DNA of 31,068 nt, taken from a virus. The DNA is taken from positions 1-31,068 of the IMG/VR virus record IMGVR_UViG_3300049811_000825; one strand, written 5' to 3'. Below, one piece after another: positions 1 to 7,332 of the stretch (position 1 is the first letter of the stretch; every line of letters begins with the position of its first letter). Position numbers and translations under genes: made by a program. The notes beneath the pieces are model-generated. The model saw nothing but the letters and a program-made list of their open reading frames with translations. It searched no databases and was not told the DNA's origin.

Positions 1-420
1 TTACCCCAGATAGTCGATCACGAAGGCCACGTCGGCGCGGCCGACCCGGCGCTCGCCGTCTTCCACGGCGATGTCGACGCCGATCGGCGACACCTCCATT
101 GCGATGTCGCCCAGGTCGGCGGGCGGACCCAGCACGGCGTCGGCGACGTCGCCGGCCGCCGCATCGAGCGTCGCGCCCAGCTCCGCGCCGCCCGCAGCCA
201 GCCATTGCACGGTCACCCGGTCCGACAGGCGACGGCCCGTGGCGCCGCCCATGGCGAGCGTCTCGGCCGAGACGCGCTCGGACCGCACCGAAAAGGCGGG
301 CAGCAGCTCGGCCGCCACGGGATGCGGGGCGTCCGTGATGTCCGTGGCGCCCGGAAAGGCCGCGGCGATCCGCGCGCGCACGGCCGCGCGGATCGCCGCG
401 CGGTCGGACGACGCGATCAC
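1..420 (-). CDS. gpU-like tail terminator protein (candidate)
   Basis: 139 residues. The GTG start overlaps the stop of the DUF2793 gene as GTGA, and the TAA stop is the first three bases of the window. The frame stays open upstream through the neighbouring gene, but only this 3' part reads as a natural protein. It has an N-terminal helix with alternating R and A, then L-P-A-F-S-V, a beta strand R-V-T-V-Q-W, a helical stretch rich in D and A, and a C-terminal strand ending ADVAFVIDYLG. This order, the length and the final strand resemble lambda gpU (about 131 residues, ending in a similar ADLTYVITYE strand), which caps the tail tube at the head-proximal end. The match is by eye. The gene lies last in the tail operon, not next to the tube gene as in lambda. 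The coding call is firm and the function is moderate. Confidence 0.72.
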   Translation of the reverse strand: MIASSDRAAIRAAVRARIAAAFPGATDITDAPHPVAAELLPAFSVRSERVSAETLAMGGATGRRLSDRVTVQWLAAGGAELGATLDAAAGDVADAVLGPPADLGDIAMEVSPIGVDIAVEDGERRVGRADVAFVIDYLG

Positions 421-1127
421 GGCATCCCCGGCGGCGTCGCCGCGATGTACTGCACCGCGACGCGGACCGCGCCGCCCGTGAACGCGCCGCCCTGCGCCGT
501 CAGCACCACCGGGGTCGGCGCGTAATAGGCGGTCGGCCCGATGACGCCGACGTTCTCCGACCCGGCGGCGACGCCCAGGGAGCCGCCGAACCGATCCGCC
601 ACCGCTCCGTCGCCGACGCTGTAGCCCGTCGCCCCGGTGACGGCCTCGGACGTGCGCGTGGACACCGCGACCACCACGGCGCGCGCGGGGATCAGGTTCG
701 CCAGGGTGACCGCCGCGCCCGCAAGATCGACGGCCACGCGCTCGGCGACCGCCAGCCCGACGGCCGCTCCGCCAGCGCGCCCGACGGCCGCGCCCCGAAG
801 CCAGCCATGCGCCGCGATCCACACCGCCTCGCGCCCTTCGTCTGCCACCCACGCCCGCACGCCGTCCGGCGGCGCGAAGAACGCCCAGGACGCCAGCCGC
901 CACCGGGCGATCTTGCCGCCCTGACCGGCCCACGACCCCGTGGCCCCCGCGGGCACGGCGTACAGCGCGCCCTCGGCCGGGTCGGCGGGCGGCGCGGTCA
1001 GGCTGGCCGAGGCGAGCACCGGCCCCGGCGAGCCCGCCGCCAGCACGTCCAGCGCGGCGTTGAACACCACCTCCGGACTGGCGGCGTTGCTGGCCATCGC
1101 GGCCAGCCCCCATCCCGCCAGGCTCAT
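417..1127 (-). CDS. DUF2793-type phage structural protein
   Basis: 236 residues, ATG start overlapping the previous stop as ATGA. The N-terminal half has the pattern typical of DUF2793 proteins: A-L-D-V-L near residue 27, then PPADPAEGALYAVPAGATG and W-A-G-Q-G-G-K-I-A-R-W, followed by W-A-F-F-A-P-P-D-G and an E-A-V-W-I-A-A segment. This module is common at the distal end of tail operons in alphaproteobacterial phages and is presumed to belong to the tail fibre or tip. The C-terminal half is Ala/Gly/Val-rich beta sequence, possibly the variable, surface-exposed part. The exact role is unknown. Confidence 0.85.
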   Translation of the reverse strand: MSLAGWGLAAMASNAASPEVVFNAALDVLAAGSPGPVLASASLTAPPADPAEGALYAVPAGATGSWAGQGGKIARWRLASWAFFAPPDGVRAWVADEGREAVWIAAHGWLRGAAVGRAGGAAVGLAVAERVAVDLAGAAVTLANLIPARAVVVAVSTRTSEAVTGATGYSVGDGAVADRFGGSLGVAAGSENVGVIGPTAYYAPTPVVLTAQGGAFTGGAVRVAVQYIAATPPGMP

Positions 1128-1330
1128 GGCTTGCCGTCCCGCGCGATCAGGGCCGCGCGCACCGCGCAGTCCTTCGCCTCGAGAAGATGGCGCAGGCCTG
1201 CGGCGGTTTCCGGGTTCTGGGGTGCGGCCTCGGCCATGTCCTGCGCCAGTTCGGCGAAGGGGGCCGAGACGGCGCGCAGGTCGGGCGGCAGGTGGCCGAA
1301 CTCGAAGAACCTCAGGATCGGGTAGTTCAT
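1124..1330 (-). CDS. Conserved small phage protein (68 aa)
   Basis: 68 residues, starting with ATG 7 bases after the host-specificity gene. The sequence is of a very widespread phage type: it opens MNYPILRFFEFGHLPPDL, then has a helix around V-S-A-P-F-A-E-L-A and ends with L-L-E-A-K-D-C-A-V-R-A-A-L. I recognise the pattern but know no established function. Such proteins are usually annotated as hypothetical and occur in many tailed phages. It is predicted to be helical and cytoplasmic, with no signal or membrane segment. Its place between tail-tip genes reflects operon order only. Confidence 0.88.
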   Translation of the reverse strand: MNYPILRFFEFGHLPPDLRAVSAPFAELAQDMAEAAPQNPETAAGLRHLLEAKDCAVRAALIARDGKP

Positions 1331-1337
1331 GCGTCCC

Positions 1338-4300
1338 TCACACCGTCACGTCGGCGACGGCCCAGGCCCCCGGCCCGACCACCGCCGACAGCTGCGCCAC
1401 CTCCAGCCGGAAGCGCGCCCCAAGCCCGTCCGCGGCGCGCGCCGCGGCAGGATAGGTCCATTGCGACGCCGTCGCTTCCGCCTCGCGGACGACAGGCCCG
1501 GCGCCCCCGGCTGCGCGCACCCGCACCCGGTAGGCCTCTCGCTCTTCGCCCAGAGGCGGCGTGCGCCACGGCTGGCCGGGCTGCCGCGACCGGCGCAGCC
1601 AGGTCGCCTGCGCTCCGCCGTCGGGCAGGCGCGCGGCCTGCAGGAAGGTGGGCGCCAGAGGCCTCAGCCCTACGCCGGTGAAGGCGTGCGACCGCTGCAC
1701 TCCGAAGGCCCCGGCCGGATCGCGGCCCGCGGGCGCGGCGCGCCACCACCAGCTCCGGCCGATGTCGGCCGCCGTCATGCGCGGCTGCGCCAGCGTCGGC
1801 CCCAGCACCACCACGCGGGCGCCCTCGGCCGACCCGGCGGCGGCCGGGGCCTCGGTGCCCAGACGCCCGCGCAGCAGGCCCCGCAGGGTGTAGGTCCGCG
1901 GGCCGGTCAGCTCGGCGCGGGCGAACTGCAGGACTTCCCAGACGCCGGGCGCGGCCTCCACGGCCAGAGCGTTCGCGCCGCCCAGCACCTCTGCGTCGGA
2001 TCGCGTCAGCAGCTCGCCCGCGAACAGGCGCACCACCGCAGGCCCGGCCACCCATCGGTCGGCGTCCGCGGGCGCCAGCGCCGCCGCCAGCCGCCCCATC
2101 GGCGTGCGCGCCGCCAGAGCCTCGCGCAGCTCATAGGGCCCCGCCTGATCGGCGGCCCGGTGCAGCTCCACGCCCAGCCACGGCTCGGCATGGGCTGCGG
2201 CGTAGCCCGCGGCGGGATCGGCGTCGTGCGACAGCGCTGGCAGGTCCAGGAACGCCACCACGGGCGGGGCCGGGGCCGCCGTCACCACCCGCACCGGCGG
2301 GCGGGCCGGGCCTGTCAGGCCGCCCCGCAACGCCGCCTGGTCGAAGCTGCGGGCGGTCACCTTGCGGCCCTCGCCCAGCGCGACCGCATCGACCATGTAG
2401 GGGCGGCGACGGCCGTCGATCTCGAACGCGAACGGCCGTCCCGGCTCGAGGTCGGTCCAGCTCGGCGGCGCGGTGAACTCCAGCGTCTCGCGCGCCTCGG
2501 TGACGTCGCGCAGCCACGCCGCGGCGATGGCGTCCGCGCGCTCGAGGTCCATGCCCAGCGCGACCGCGGCCTCGGCGACGCCGTCTTCGACGCCGACGCC
2601 CAGCGTCGCCCGCGCCGCACCGGTCTGCCAGTCGGCGGCGCTGTCGGAAAAGCGCACCAGCGCCGTCCGCGGCGGGTCCTCGGCTGCGGACCGGGTCAGC
2701 CGGAACCGGCTGGCTGCGCCGCTCTCGGCCACGTCGTCGGGCGTGATGACGCCCCAGGCGCTGGCCGCGACGCGCGACCGGAACGCGAGGCGGCCGTGCG
2801 TCTCCACCGCATCGACGCGCAGCGCCGTCTCCCAGGGCGTGAACCACTCCCGGAAGCTCAGCGCGCGGTCGGTCGCGAACCCGTCCACCTGCCCGTGGGC
2901 CTGCGTCAGGTCCAGGTCGGCGTCGGTCAGGCCCTCGGCCGCTAGCCGCAGCCGCAGCGTCTCGGCCAGCGGCGCCCGGCCGAGGCGGACCCAGTGCCCG
3001 CCGCGATAGTTCGGGCCGTCGGCCCACACGCCCGTCAGGTCGGGAAACTCCGGCCACGGCCGCGTGTCGGCGGTCCAGACATGGGTGCGCGACACGTCCA
3101 CCATCCGGCCGCCGTAGACGTCGGACCACGGGTTGTTGGCCGGGTCCGCCCACCAGCGCAGCGACGCCTCGAGGAACCGGCGCTGCATGTAGTCGTCGCG
3201 CCGACCCGAGCTGAAATAGGGCGCGGCGCTCTCCGAAGACCGCGGATCGACGAACACGTTCGGCTGGTTCGCGCCCTTGTCCACGGCCGGGCATCCCAGC
3301 TCGGTGAACCAGATGGGCTTCGACCGCGGAACCCACGCCGTCGGTGTCGGCGACCGCACGCCGCCGATGCGCTCATGGTGCGGCATGCTCCACCAGCTGC
3401 GGATGTCCTTGAACCGGAACACCCACGGCTCGCCATGCGCTCCGTCCGTGATCGGCGTGCGCCGCTGGGCGCGGCGGTCGGCGGCCGAGGCATAGAACCA
3501 CTCCCACCCTTCGCCGCCGCCGAGGCCGCGGTTGAGGTGCGCGAAGGCGTAGGGCGTCGTGATGCCCGCCGCGGCGTCGTAGTCGAGATGATCCTCGCCG
3601 TCGCGCCAGTCGGAAATCGGCACGTAATTGTCGATGCCGACGAAGTCGATGGCCGGGTCGGCCCACAACGGGTCCAGGTGGAAGCGCACGTCGCCCGATC
3701 CGTCCTGCGGATGATGGCCGAAGTATTCCGACCAGTCCGCCGCATAGCCGAGCTTGGTGGCCGGACCCAGCACGGCCCGCACGTCCGCCGCCAGGCGGCG
3801 CAGCTGCGCCACCGCGGGATAGCCGCCCGTGTGATCGCGCACCTGCGTCAGGCCGCGCAGCTCGGTGCCGATCACGAAGGCGTCGACGCCCCCGGCCGCC
3901 ACGGCCAGGGACGCGAGGTGCAGGATGAACCGGCGATAGCCCGCCGGGCCGTCGAAGAACGCCGCGACGTCGGCCGCCGCCTGCGCCGTCCCGTCATGCT
4001 CGGACGCGATCCGGCCGCGCCAGGGATAGACGGGCTGCGATGCGCCGCCGTCCGGATCGGGCAGGGCGTTGCCGGCCGGAATGTCCATCAGCACGAAGGG
4101 ATAGATCATCACCTGCTTGCCCGCGGCCCGCACGGCCGCGATGGCCTCGCGCACGGACGCGTCGGCGGGCGAGCTGCCGAAGGCGGGCGACCCGTCGACC
4201 GTGGACACCAGCTGCGCCGTCGCCCGCGTCTCCCCCGCGGCCGTCCATTCCAGCGGCGACGTCTTCTTGGTGCGGATTTCCACCCGCGGACGGATCGCGC

Positions 4301-5174
4301 ACTGCCCGGCGCGCAGGTCGTCGCCGAACCACGTCAGCACCAGCGACAGGCTGTTCAGGTTCGGGCACAGCTCGCACGCCTGCCGCAGGGCGACGGCGAA
4401 GTCCGTCTCCACTTCCGACCGGTGCGAGTTCTCGACGGTGGCCGACACCACGTCGCCCGTCGCGTCGACCACCTGCTGGCGGATCGGCGTCGTGGCGAGG
4501 CCCCATTCGTTGCCGGGGATCATGGTCAGGCCGCGCAGCAGCGGCTCCATCGCGCCAACCGGGCGGCACACCTCCACGTGGAAGTTCGGGAAGCGGTCGC
4601 CATAGGGCGCCAGCGGCAGGTTCTCCACCATCATCAGCGCGGTGTCGCGGTAGGCGGGCGCGCCCTCGAGGCCTTCCACCGCGGCGATGAACGGGTCCGG
4701 GGCCTGATCCGAAGCCCCGTCGTAGAACCGCAGCCCCAGCTTGGCGGCGTCCACCTGACGGCCGTCCGCCCAGACGCGGCCGAAGTGTAGCCCGCGGGCG
4801 CCAGCGCACAGCGCGAACAGCGCGTTGCCGTGATAGCGATAGGTGGTGGCCTGCACCTTCGGCTGCGACGGCTGGCCCTTGCCGCCCGACGTCTCGGTGG
4901 ACGGCGTCTCCTTCAGCCGCGTCCGCCACACCATCTTGGCCGACACCCGAGCCCAGCCGTAAACCTCCGGCAGCGGCGACCCCTCGGCGGGCAGCGCGAC
5001 GTCCAGCGACGCCAGCCGCGGCCCCTGGACGCGCTGGGTCGCGGCGGGCATCAGCGCGCCGTCGATCATGCCCCCGACCATGTTGCCGACGGCCGCGCCC
5101 ACGGCCGCGCCGACAGGGCCGCCGATGGCGAAGCCCGCGATCTGTCCGCCGACGGTCAGCAGCAGCTGCGCCAA
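1338..5174 (-). CDS. GTA-type host-specificity/tail tip protein with TIM-barrel domain
   Basis: 1278 residues, the largest gene here, starting with ATG 4 bases after the NlpC/P60 gene. The N-terminus has a Gly/Ala-rich amphipathic segment (residues about 8-45), common in tail-tip proteins. Residues about 330-760 match the GTA TIM-barrel domain, with F-V-I-G-T-E-L-R-G-L placing Glu438 and W-F-T-E-L-G-C-P placing Glu625 at barrel strand ends, plus D-F-V-G-I-D-N-Y between them. The later part (about 780-1278) fits the tail_3/gpJ-like beta-rich region. In Rhodobacter GTA the equivalent protein (gp15) forms the central hub and tip and contacts the host surface. Order after DUF2460, DUF2163 and NlpC/P60 is exactly that of GTA. 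The family call is strong; glycosidase activity is inference only. Confidence 0.93.
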   Translation of the reverse strand: MAQLLLTVGGQIAGFAIGGPVGAAVGAAVGNMVGGMIDGALMPAATQRVQGPRLASLDVALPAEGSPLPEVYGWARVSAKMVWRTRLKETPSTETSGGKGQPSQPKVQATTYRYHGNALFALCAGARGLHFGRVWADGRQVDAAKLGLRFYDGASDQAPDPFIAAVEGLEGAPAYRDTALMMVENLPLAPYGDRFPNFHVEVCRPVGAMEPLLRGLTMIPGNEWGLATTPIRQQVVDATGDVVSATVENSHRSEVETDFAVALRQACELCPNLNSLSLVLTWFGDDLRAGQCAIRPRVEIRTKKTSPLEWTAAGETRATAQLVSTVDGSPAFGSSPADASVREAIAAVRAAGKQVMIYPFVLMDIPAGNALPDPDGGASQPVYPWRGRIASEHDGTAQAAADVAAFFDGPAGYRRFILHLASLAVAAGGVDAFVIGTELRGLTQVRDHTGGYPAVAQLRRLAADVRAVLGPATKLGYAADWSEYFGHHPQDGSGDVRFHLDPLWADPAIDFVGIDNYVPISDWRDGEDHLDYDAAAGITTPYAFAHLNRGLGGGEGWEWFYASAADRRAQRRTPITDGAHGEPWVFRFKDIRSWWSMPHHERIGGVRSPTPTAWVPRSKPIWFTELGCPAVDKGANQPNVFVDPRSSESAAPYFSSGRRDDYMQRRFLEASLRWWADPANNPWSDVYGGRMVDVSRTHVWTADTRPWPEFPDLTGVWADGPNYRGGHWVRLGRAPLAETLRLRLAAEGLTDADLDLTQAHGQVDGFATDRALSFREWFTPWETALRVDAVETHGRLAFRSRVAASAWGVITPDDVAESGAASRFRLTRSAAEDPPRTALVRFSDSAADWQTGAARATLGVGVEDGVAEAAVALGMDLERADAIAAAWLRDVTEARETLEFTAPPSWTDLEPGRPFAFEIDGRRRPYMVDAVALGEGRKVTARSFDQAALRGGLTGPARPPVRVVTAAPAPPVVAFLDLPALSHDADPAAGYAAAHAEPWLGVELHRAADQAGPYELREALAARTPMGRLAAALAPADADRWVAGPAVVRLFAGELLTRSDAEVLGGANALAVEAAPGVWEVLQFARAELTGPRTYTLRGLLRGRLGTEAPAAAGSAEGARVVVLGPTLAQPRMTAADIGRSWWWRAAPAGRDPAGAFGVQRSHAFTGVGLRPLAPTFLQAARLPDGGAQATWLRRSRQPGQPWRTPPLGEEREAYRVRVRAAGGAGPVVREAEATASQWTYPAAARAADGLGARFRLEVAQLSAVVGPGAWAVADVTV

Positions 5175-5178
5175 GGGA

Positions 5179-5622
5179 TCACTCCAGGGGAAACACGGCC
5201 GCCAGCGCGATGCGCTGCGCCATGAAGGACAGGTGGGTCTCGACCACGGCGCGCCCCTCCACGGCGTGGGCGACGCGGTCGGGCGCGGTCATGATCGCCA
5301 GATGGTGCGGGGGCGCGCCGCGGGTCAGACGCAGCGCCAGCACGTCGCCGGGACGCGCTTCGGCCGCGTCGATCACCACGAACCCGGCCGAGGCGGCGAC
5401 GTCGGCGAGGTCGGTCACGCTCGCCCAGTCCGCGCGCCAGGGCGGGCGCTCGCCCCGCGGCCGACCCGTCAGCTCGGCCGCCACGCCTTCGATCAGGCCG
5501 ATGCAGTCCGCGCCCGCGCCGCGCAGGGCCGCGCCGGTGACGTAGGGGGTCCCGATCCACGCCCGCGCGCATGCGACGGCGTCGGATCGTCTGGCGTCGC
5601 GCAGCGCGGCCGGGTCATCCAT
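5179..5622 (-). CDS. NlpC/P60 family tail peptidase (GTA gp14-like)
   Basis: 147 residues. The ATG lies 8 bases inside the end of the DUF2163 gene. Family motifs: W-I-G-T-P-Y (residues 22-27), the catalytic Cys40 in G-A-D-C-I-G-L, R-P-G-D-V-L-A-L (90-97) and the catalytic His107 in H-H-L-A-I-M. V-A-H-A-V-E-G near 119 may supply the third polar residue. The length fits the short phage NlpC subfamily (about 140-150 residues) of GTA-like tails. It probably cuts peptide bonds of peptidoglycan stems as the tail tip crosses the cell wall. It is the only cell-wall enzyme recognised in the window, and its place in the tail block favours entry over lysis. Confidence 0.93.
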   Translation of the reverse strand: MDDPAALRDARRSDAVACARAWIGTPYVTGAALRGAGADCIGLIEGVAAELTGRPRGERPPWRADWASVTDLADVAASAGFVVIDAAEARPGDVLALRLTRGAPPHHLAIMTAPDRVAHAVEGRAVVETHLSFMAQRIALAAVFPLE

Positions 5623-6502
5623 GGTCGGTGTCGCCGTCCTGCCCCGCCTCGCCGCGCACGGCGTAGCCCAGCGCCTTGTCCTCCCGCGGCATGTGCGGAA
5701 AGCCGCGGAAGTTGATGGCGTTCGCGAACCGCCTTCGGCACGTCTCGAACGACTTGTCGCAGCCGGCCGTCACGCTGAACGCATCGCCGGGCGACACGGC
5801 CGAGGCCGGGTCGCGCCACAGCTCCAGCGTCGCGGCGACGTCCGCGTCCCCATGGGCGCGCACGTCCCACGCCGTCGCGACGTTCGGCCCCGTCGTCCAG
5901 GTCAGCACCCCGCGCGTGAAGACGCCGCGCGCGAAGCCGCCAAGGCCCGACGAGACGAAGGCCCGACCGCCGGACAGGACTTCGGTCACCGCGCCTGCGG
6001 CCGTCCACGGCCCCATGGCGACGCCACAGCGGGTGTCGCCCAGCTCGGCGTCGCAGGTGGCGGTCAGATGGCGCCCGCGCTTGCGTCCCAGCAGCGCCGA
6101 GCGGCTGCGCAGCTCGGCCGCGAAGCCCGCCTCCCCGCGCGTCACCTCGCCGATGTGGTACACGCCCATCAGCGCCCGCACGGCCACGCCAGCCCAGTTC
6201 ACGTCGAAGACGCGCACCTCGGCCCCGTCATAGAGGCCCGCCGCCAGCGCCGCCTCGGTGATGGCGCCCGACGACAGCGCGCCCGCCACTTCGATGTCGT
6301 CGGCCGCCAGTCCCAGCGACTGGGCGGCCTCGGACGCCCCGAGGCCCTGCGCGGCGGCGAAGGTCAGGCCGTCGAAGACGATGTCGCGGTCGTGGTCGGT
6401 GAAGCCCATCACCACGCCGTCGCGGCGCTCCAGCCGCCAGCAGGTGGCGCGGGTCGTGTCCCCTGTCGCCATGTGCGCGCGCCAGGCGGCGAGGTCTGTC
6501 AT
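5615..6502 (-). CDS. DUF2163 tail-tip protein (GTA gp13-like)
   Basis: 295 residues, with ATG overlapping the DUF2460 stop as ATGA. The N-terminus (A-T-C-W-R-L-E-R-R-D-G, then G-F-T-D-H-D-R-D-I) and the Cys-rich C-terminus (G-C-D-K-S-F-E-T-C-R-R-R-F-A-N, then N-F-R-G-F-P-H-M-P) are the two signatures of DUF2163 and its C-terminal partner domain. In GTA the equivalent protein is a baseplate hub component that binds an iron-sulfur cluster through conserved cysteines. Cys residues are present in the matching C-terminal block here. The neighbours DUF2460 and NlpC/P60 are in the standard order. Length is normal for the family. Confidence 0.94.
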   Translation of the reverse strand: MTDLAAWRAHMATGDTTRATCWRLERRDGVVMGFTDHDRDIVFDGLTFAAAQGLGASEAAQSLGLAADDIEVAGALSSGAITEAALAAGLYDGAEVRVFDVNWAGVAVRALMGVYHIGEVTRGEAGFAAELRSRSALLGRKRGRHLTATCDAELGDTRCGVAMGPWTAAGAVTEVLSGGRAFVSSGLGGFARGVFTRGVLTWTTGPNVATAWDVRAHGDADVAATLELWRDPASAVSPGDAFSVTAGCDKSFETCRRRFANAINFRGFPHMPREDKALGYAVRGEAGQDGDTDHG

Positions 6503-7143
6503 GCGTTCAGGTCCTCCACCAGCGGGATGTCGCCGATGCCGCCGACGGCGTGTCCGGTCTCTTCGTCGAACTTCGACAGGTCGATGGCGAGCGGCCCGTC
6601 CGTGTCGAAGCGCACGGGCACGTCGAACTCATACCCCCCGCGGGGCGGCGCGGCGGGCTCGGCGAGGAACGTCACCGCGCCGGTGCTGTGGTCGCAGCTC
6701 CACCCGCTGACCAGCTCGACGCCGCCGACCGCGATGCGCACCGTCCCGGCCACAGGCTTGCGGATCGGCCGCGTCCAGGTGCGGAAGCCGGTGCGGCCGT
6801 AGCGCTTCGCCAGCTGCCATCGCAGCGGATCGGCCGTCGCCGTCAGCGCCTGATCGGTGGGCGACGGGGTCTGCTGCGGCGGGCAGCTCTTCCAGTCCGT
6901 CCAGTCCTTCAGGCGGAAGCCGTGCATGCGCCCCGCCGCCATCTCGAACATGTCGATGACGGCGTGCAGCTGATCCAGCGTCTTGACGCCGTAACCCGCG
7001 TCATAGGACCGGCGGCTGTCCTGCCATCGCTGGTTTCGTTCCTCGCGCCCCGACGCCAGCGCCACGATCTCGGTGCGGCGGGCGGGACCGCCGCTGAAGC
7101 CCAGCGACACGTCGGGCGGGAACCGCGTCTCGAAGAACGCCAT
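6499..7143 (-). CDS. DUF2460 tail protein (GTA gp12-like distal tail protein)
   Basis: 214 residues from the ATG at 7143. An ATG 15 bases upstream is possible, but the MAFFETRFPPDVSLG start is the family's usual beginning and makes a TGATG junction with the gene before. Conserved blocks are F-P-P-D-V-S-L-G-F-S-G-G-P, N-Q-R-W, Y-D-A-G-Y-G-V-K, F-F-E-M-like G-R-M-H-G-F-R-L-K-D-W-T-D-W, and a C-terminal D-I-P-L-V-E-D-L. This is the distal tail protein of GTA-like phages, forming the ring that joins the tail tube to the hub. Confidence 0.94.
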   Translation of the reverse strand: MAFFETRFPPDVSLGFSGGPARRTEIVALASGREERNQRWQDSRRSYDAGYGVKTLDQLHAVIDMFEMAAGRMHGFRLKDWTDWKSCPPQQTPSPTDQALTATADPLRWQLAKRYGRTGFRTWTRPIRKPVAGTVRIAVGGVELVSGWSCDHSTGAVTFLAEPAAPPRGGYEFDVPVRFDTDGPLAIDLSKFDEETGHAVGGIGDIPLVEDLNA

Positions 7144-7325
7144 CAGTCGCCCAGCCACCAGGCGCAGGCGACGGCCAGCCCGGCGACGGCGAAGGCGTCG
7201 ATGGCCTTGCTCATGTGGCCGACGGCCGTCTCGCTGCGCCGCGGGGCCTCGAGATAGCGGCCGATCCGCACCAGCCCGACCGCCAGCGACAGGCGGGCGA
7301 CGAAATCGACGATCAGCACTGACAT
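7143..7325 (-). CDS. Small membrane protein between tape measure and distal tail genes
   Basis: 60 residues, from ATG 7325; a GTG at 7328 directly precedes it. It starts 7 bases after the tape measure stop and ends as TGATG with the DUF2460 gene. It has a hydrophobic N-terminal stretch (about 2-22, LIVDFVARLSLAVGLVRIG) and a C-terminal one (about 42-58, DAFAVAGLAVACAWWLG), separated by a basic segment. No family is recognised. In many phages a short gene at this place encodes a second chaperone-type or minor tail protein; the hydrophobic profile makes a membrane role, perhaps lysis or superinfection control, equally possible. Confidence 0.7.
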   Translation of the reverse strand: MSVLIVDFVARLSLAVGLVRIGRYLEAPRRSETAVGHMSKAIDAFAVAGLAVACAWWLGD

Positions 7326-7332
7326 CACGGCC

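Noticed and set aside
421-1113. Upstream extension of the 139-residue gpU-like frame
   Set aside because: The frame stays open across the DUF2793 gene, but this part is Arg/Gly low-complexity shadow sequence. The GTGA overlap marks the real start.
1329-4790. Long open frames on the plus strand opposite the host-specificity gene
   Set aside because: Arg/Pro/His-rich shadow composition, no start context, and fully antisense to a clear family member.
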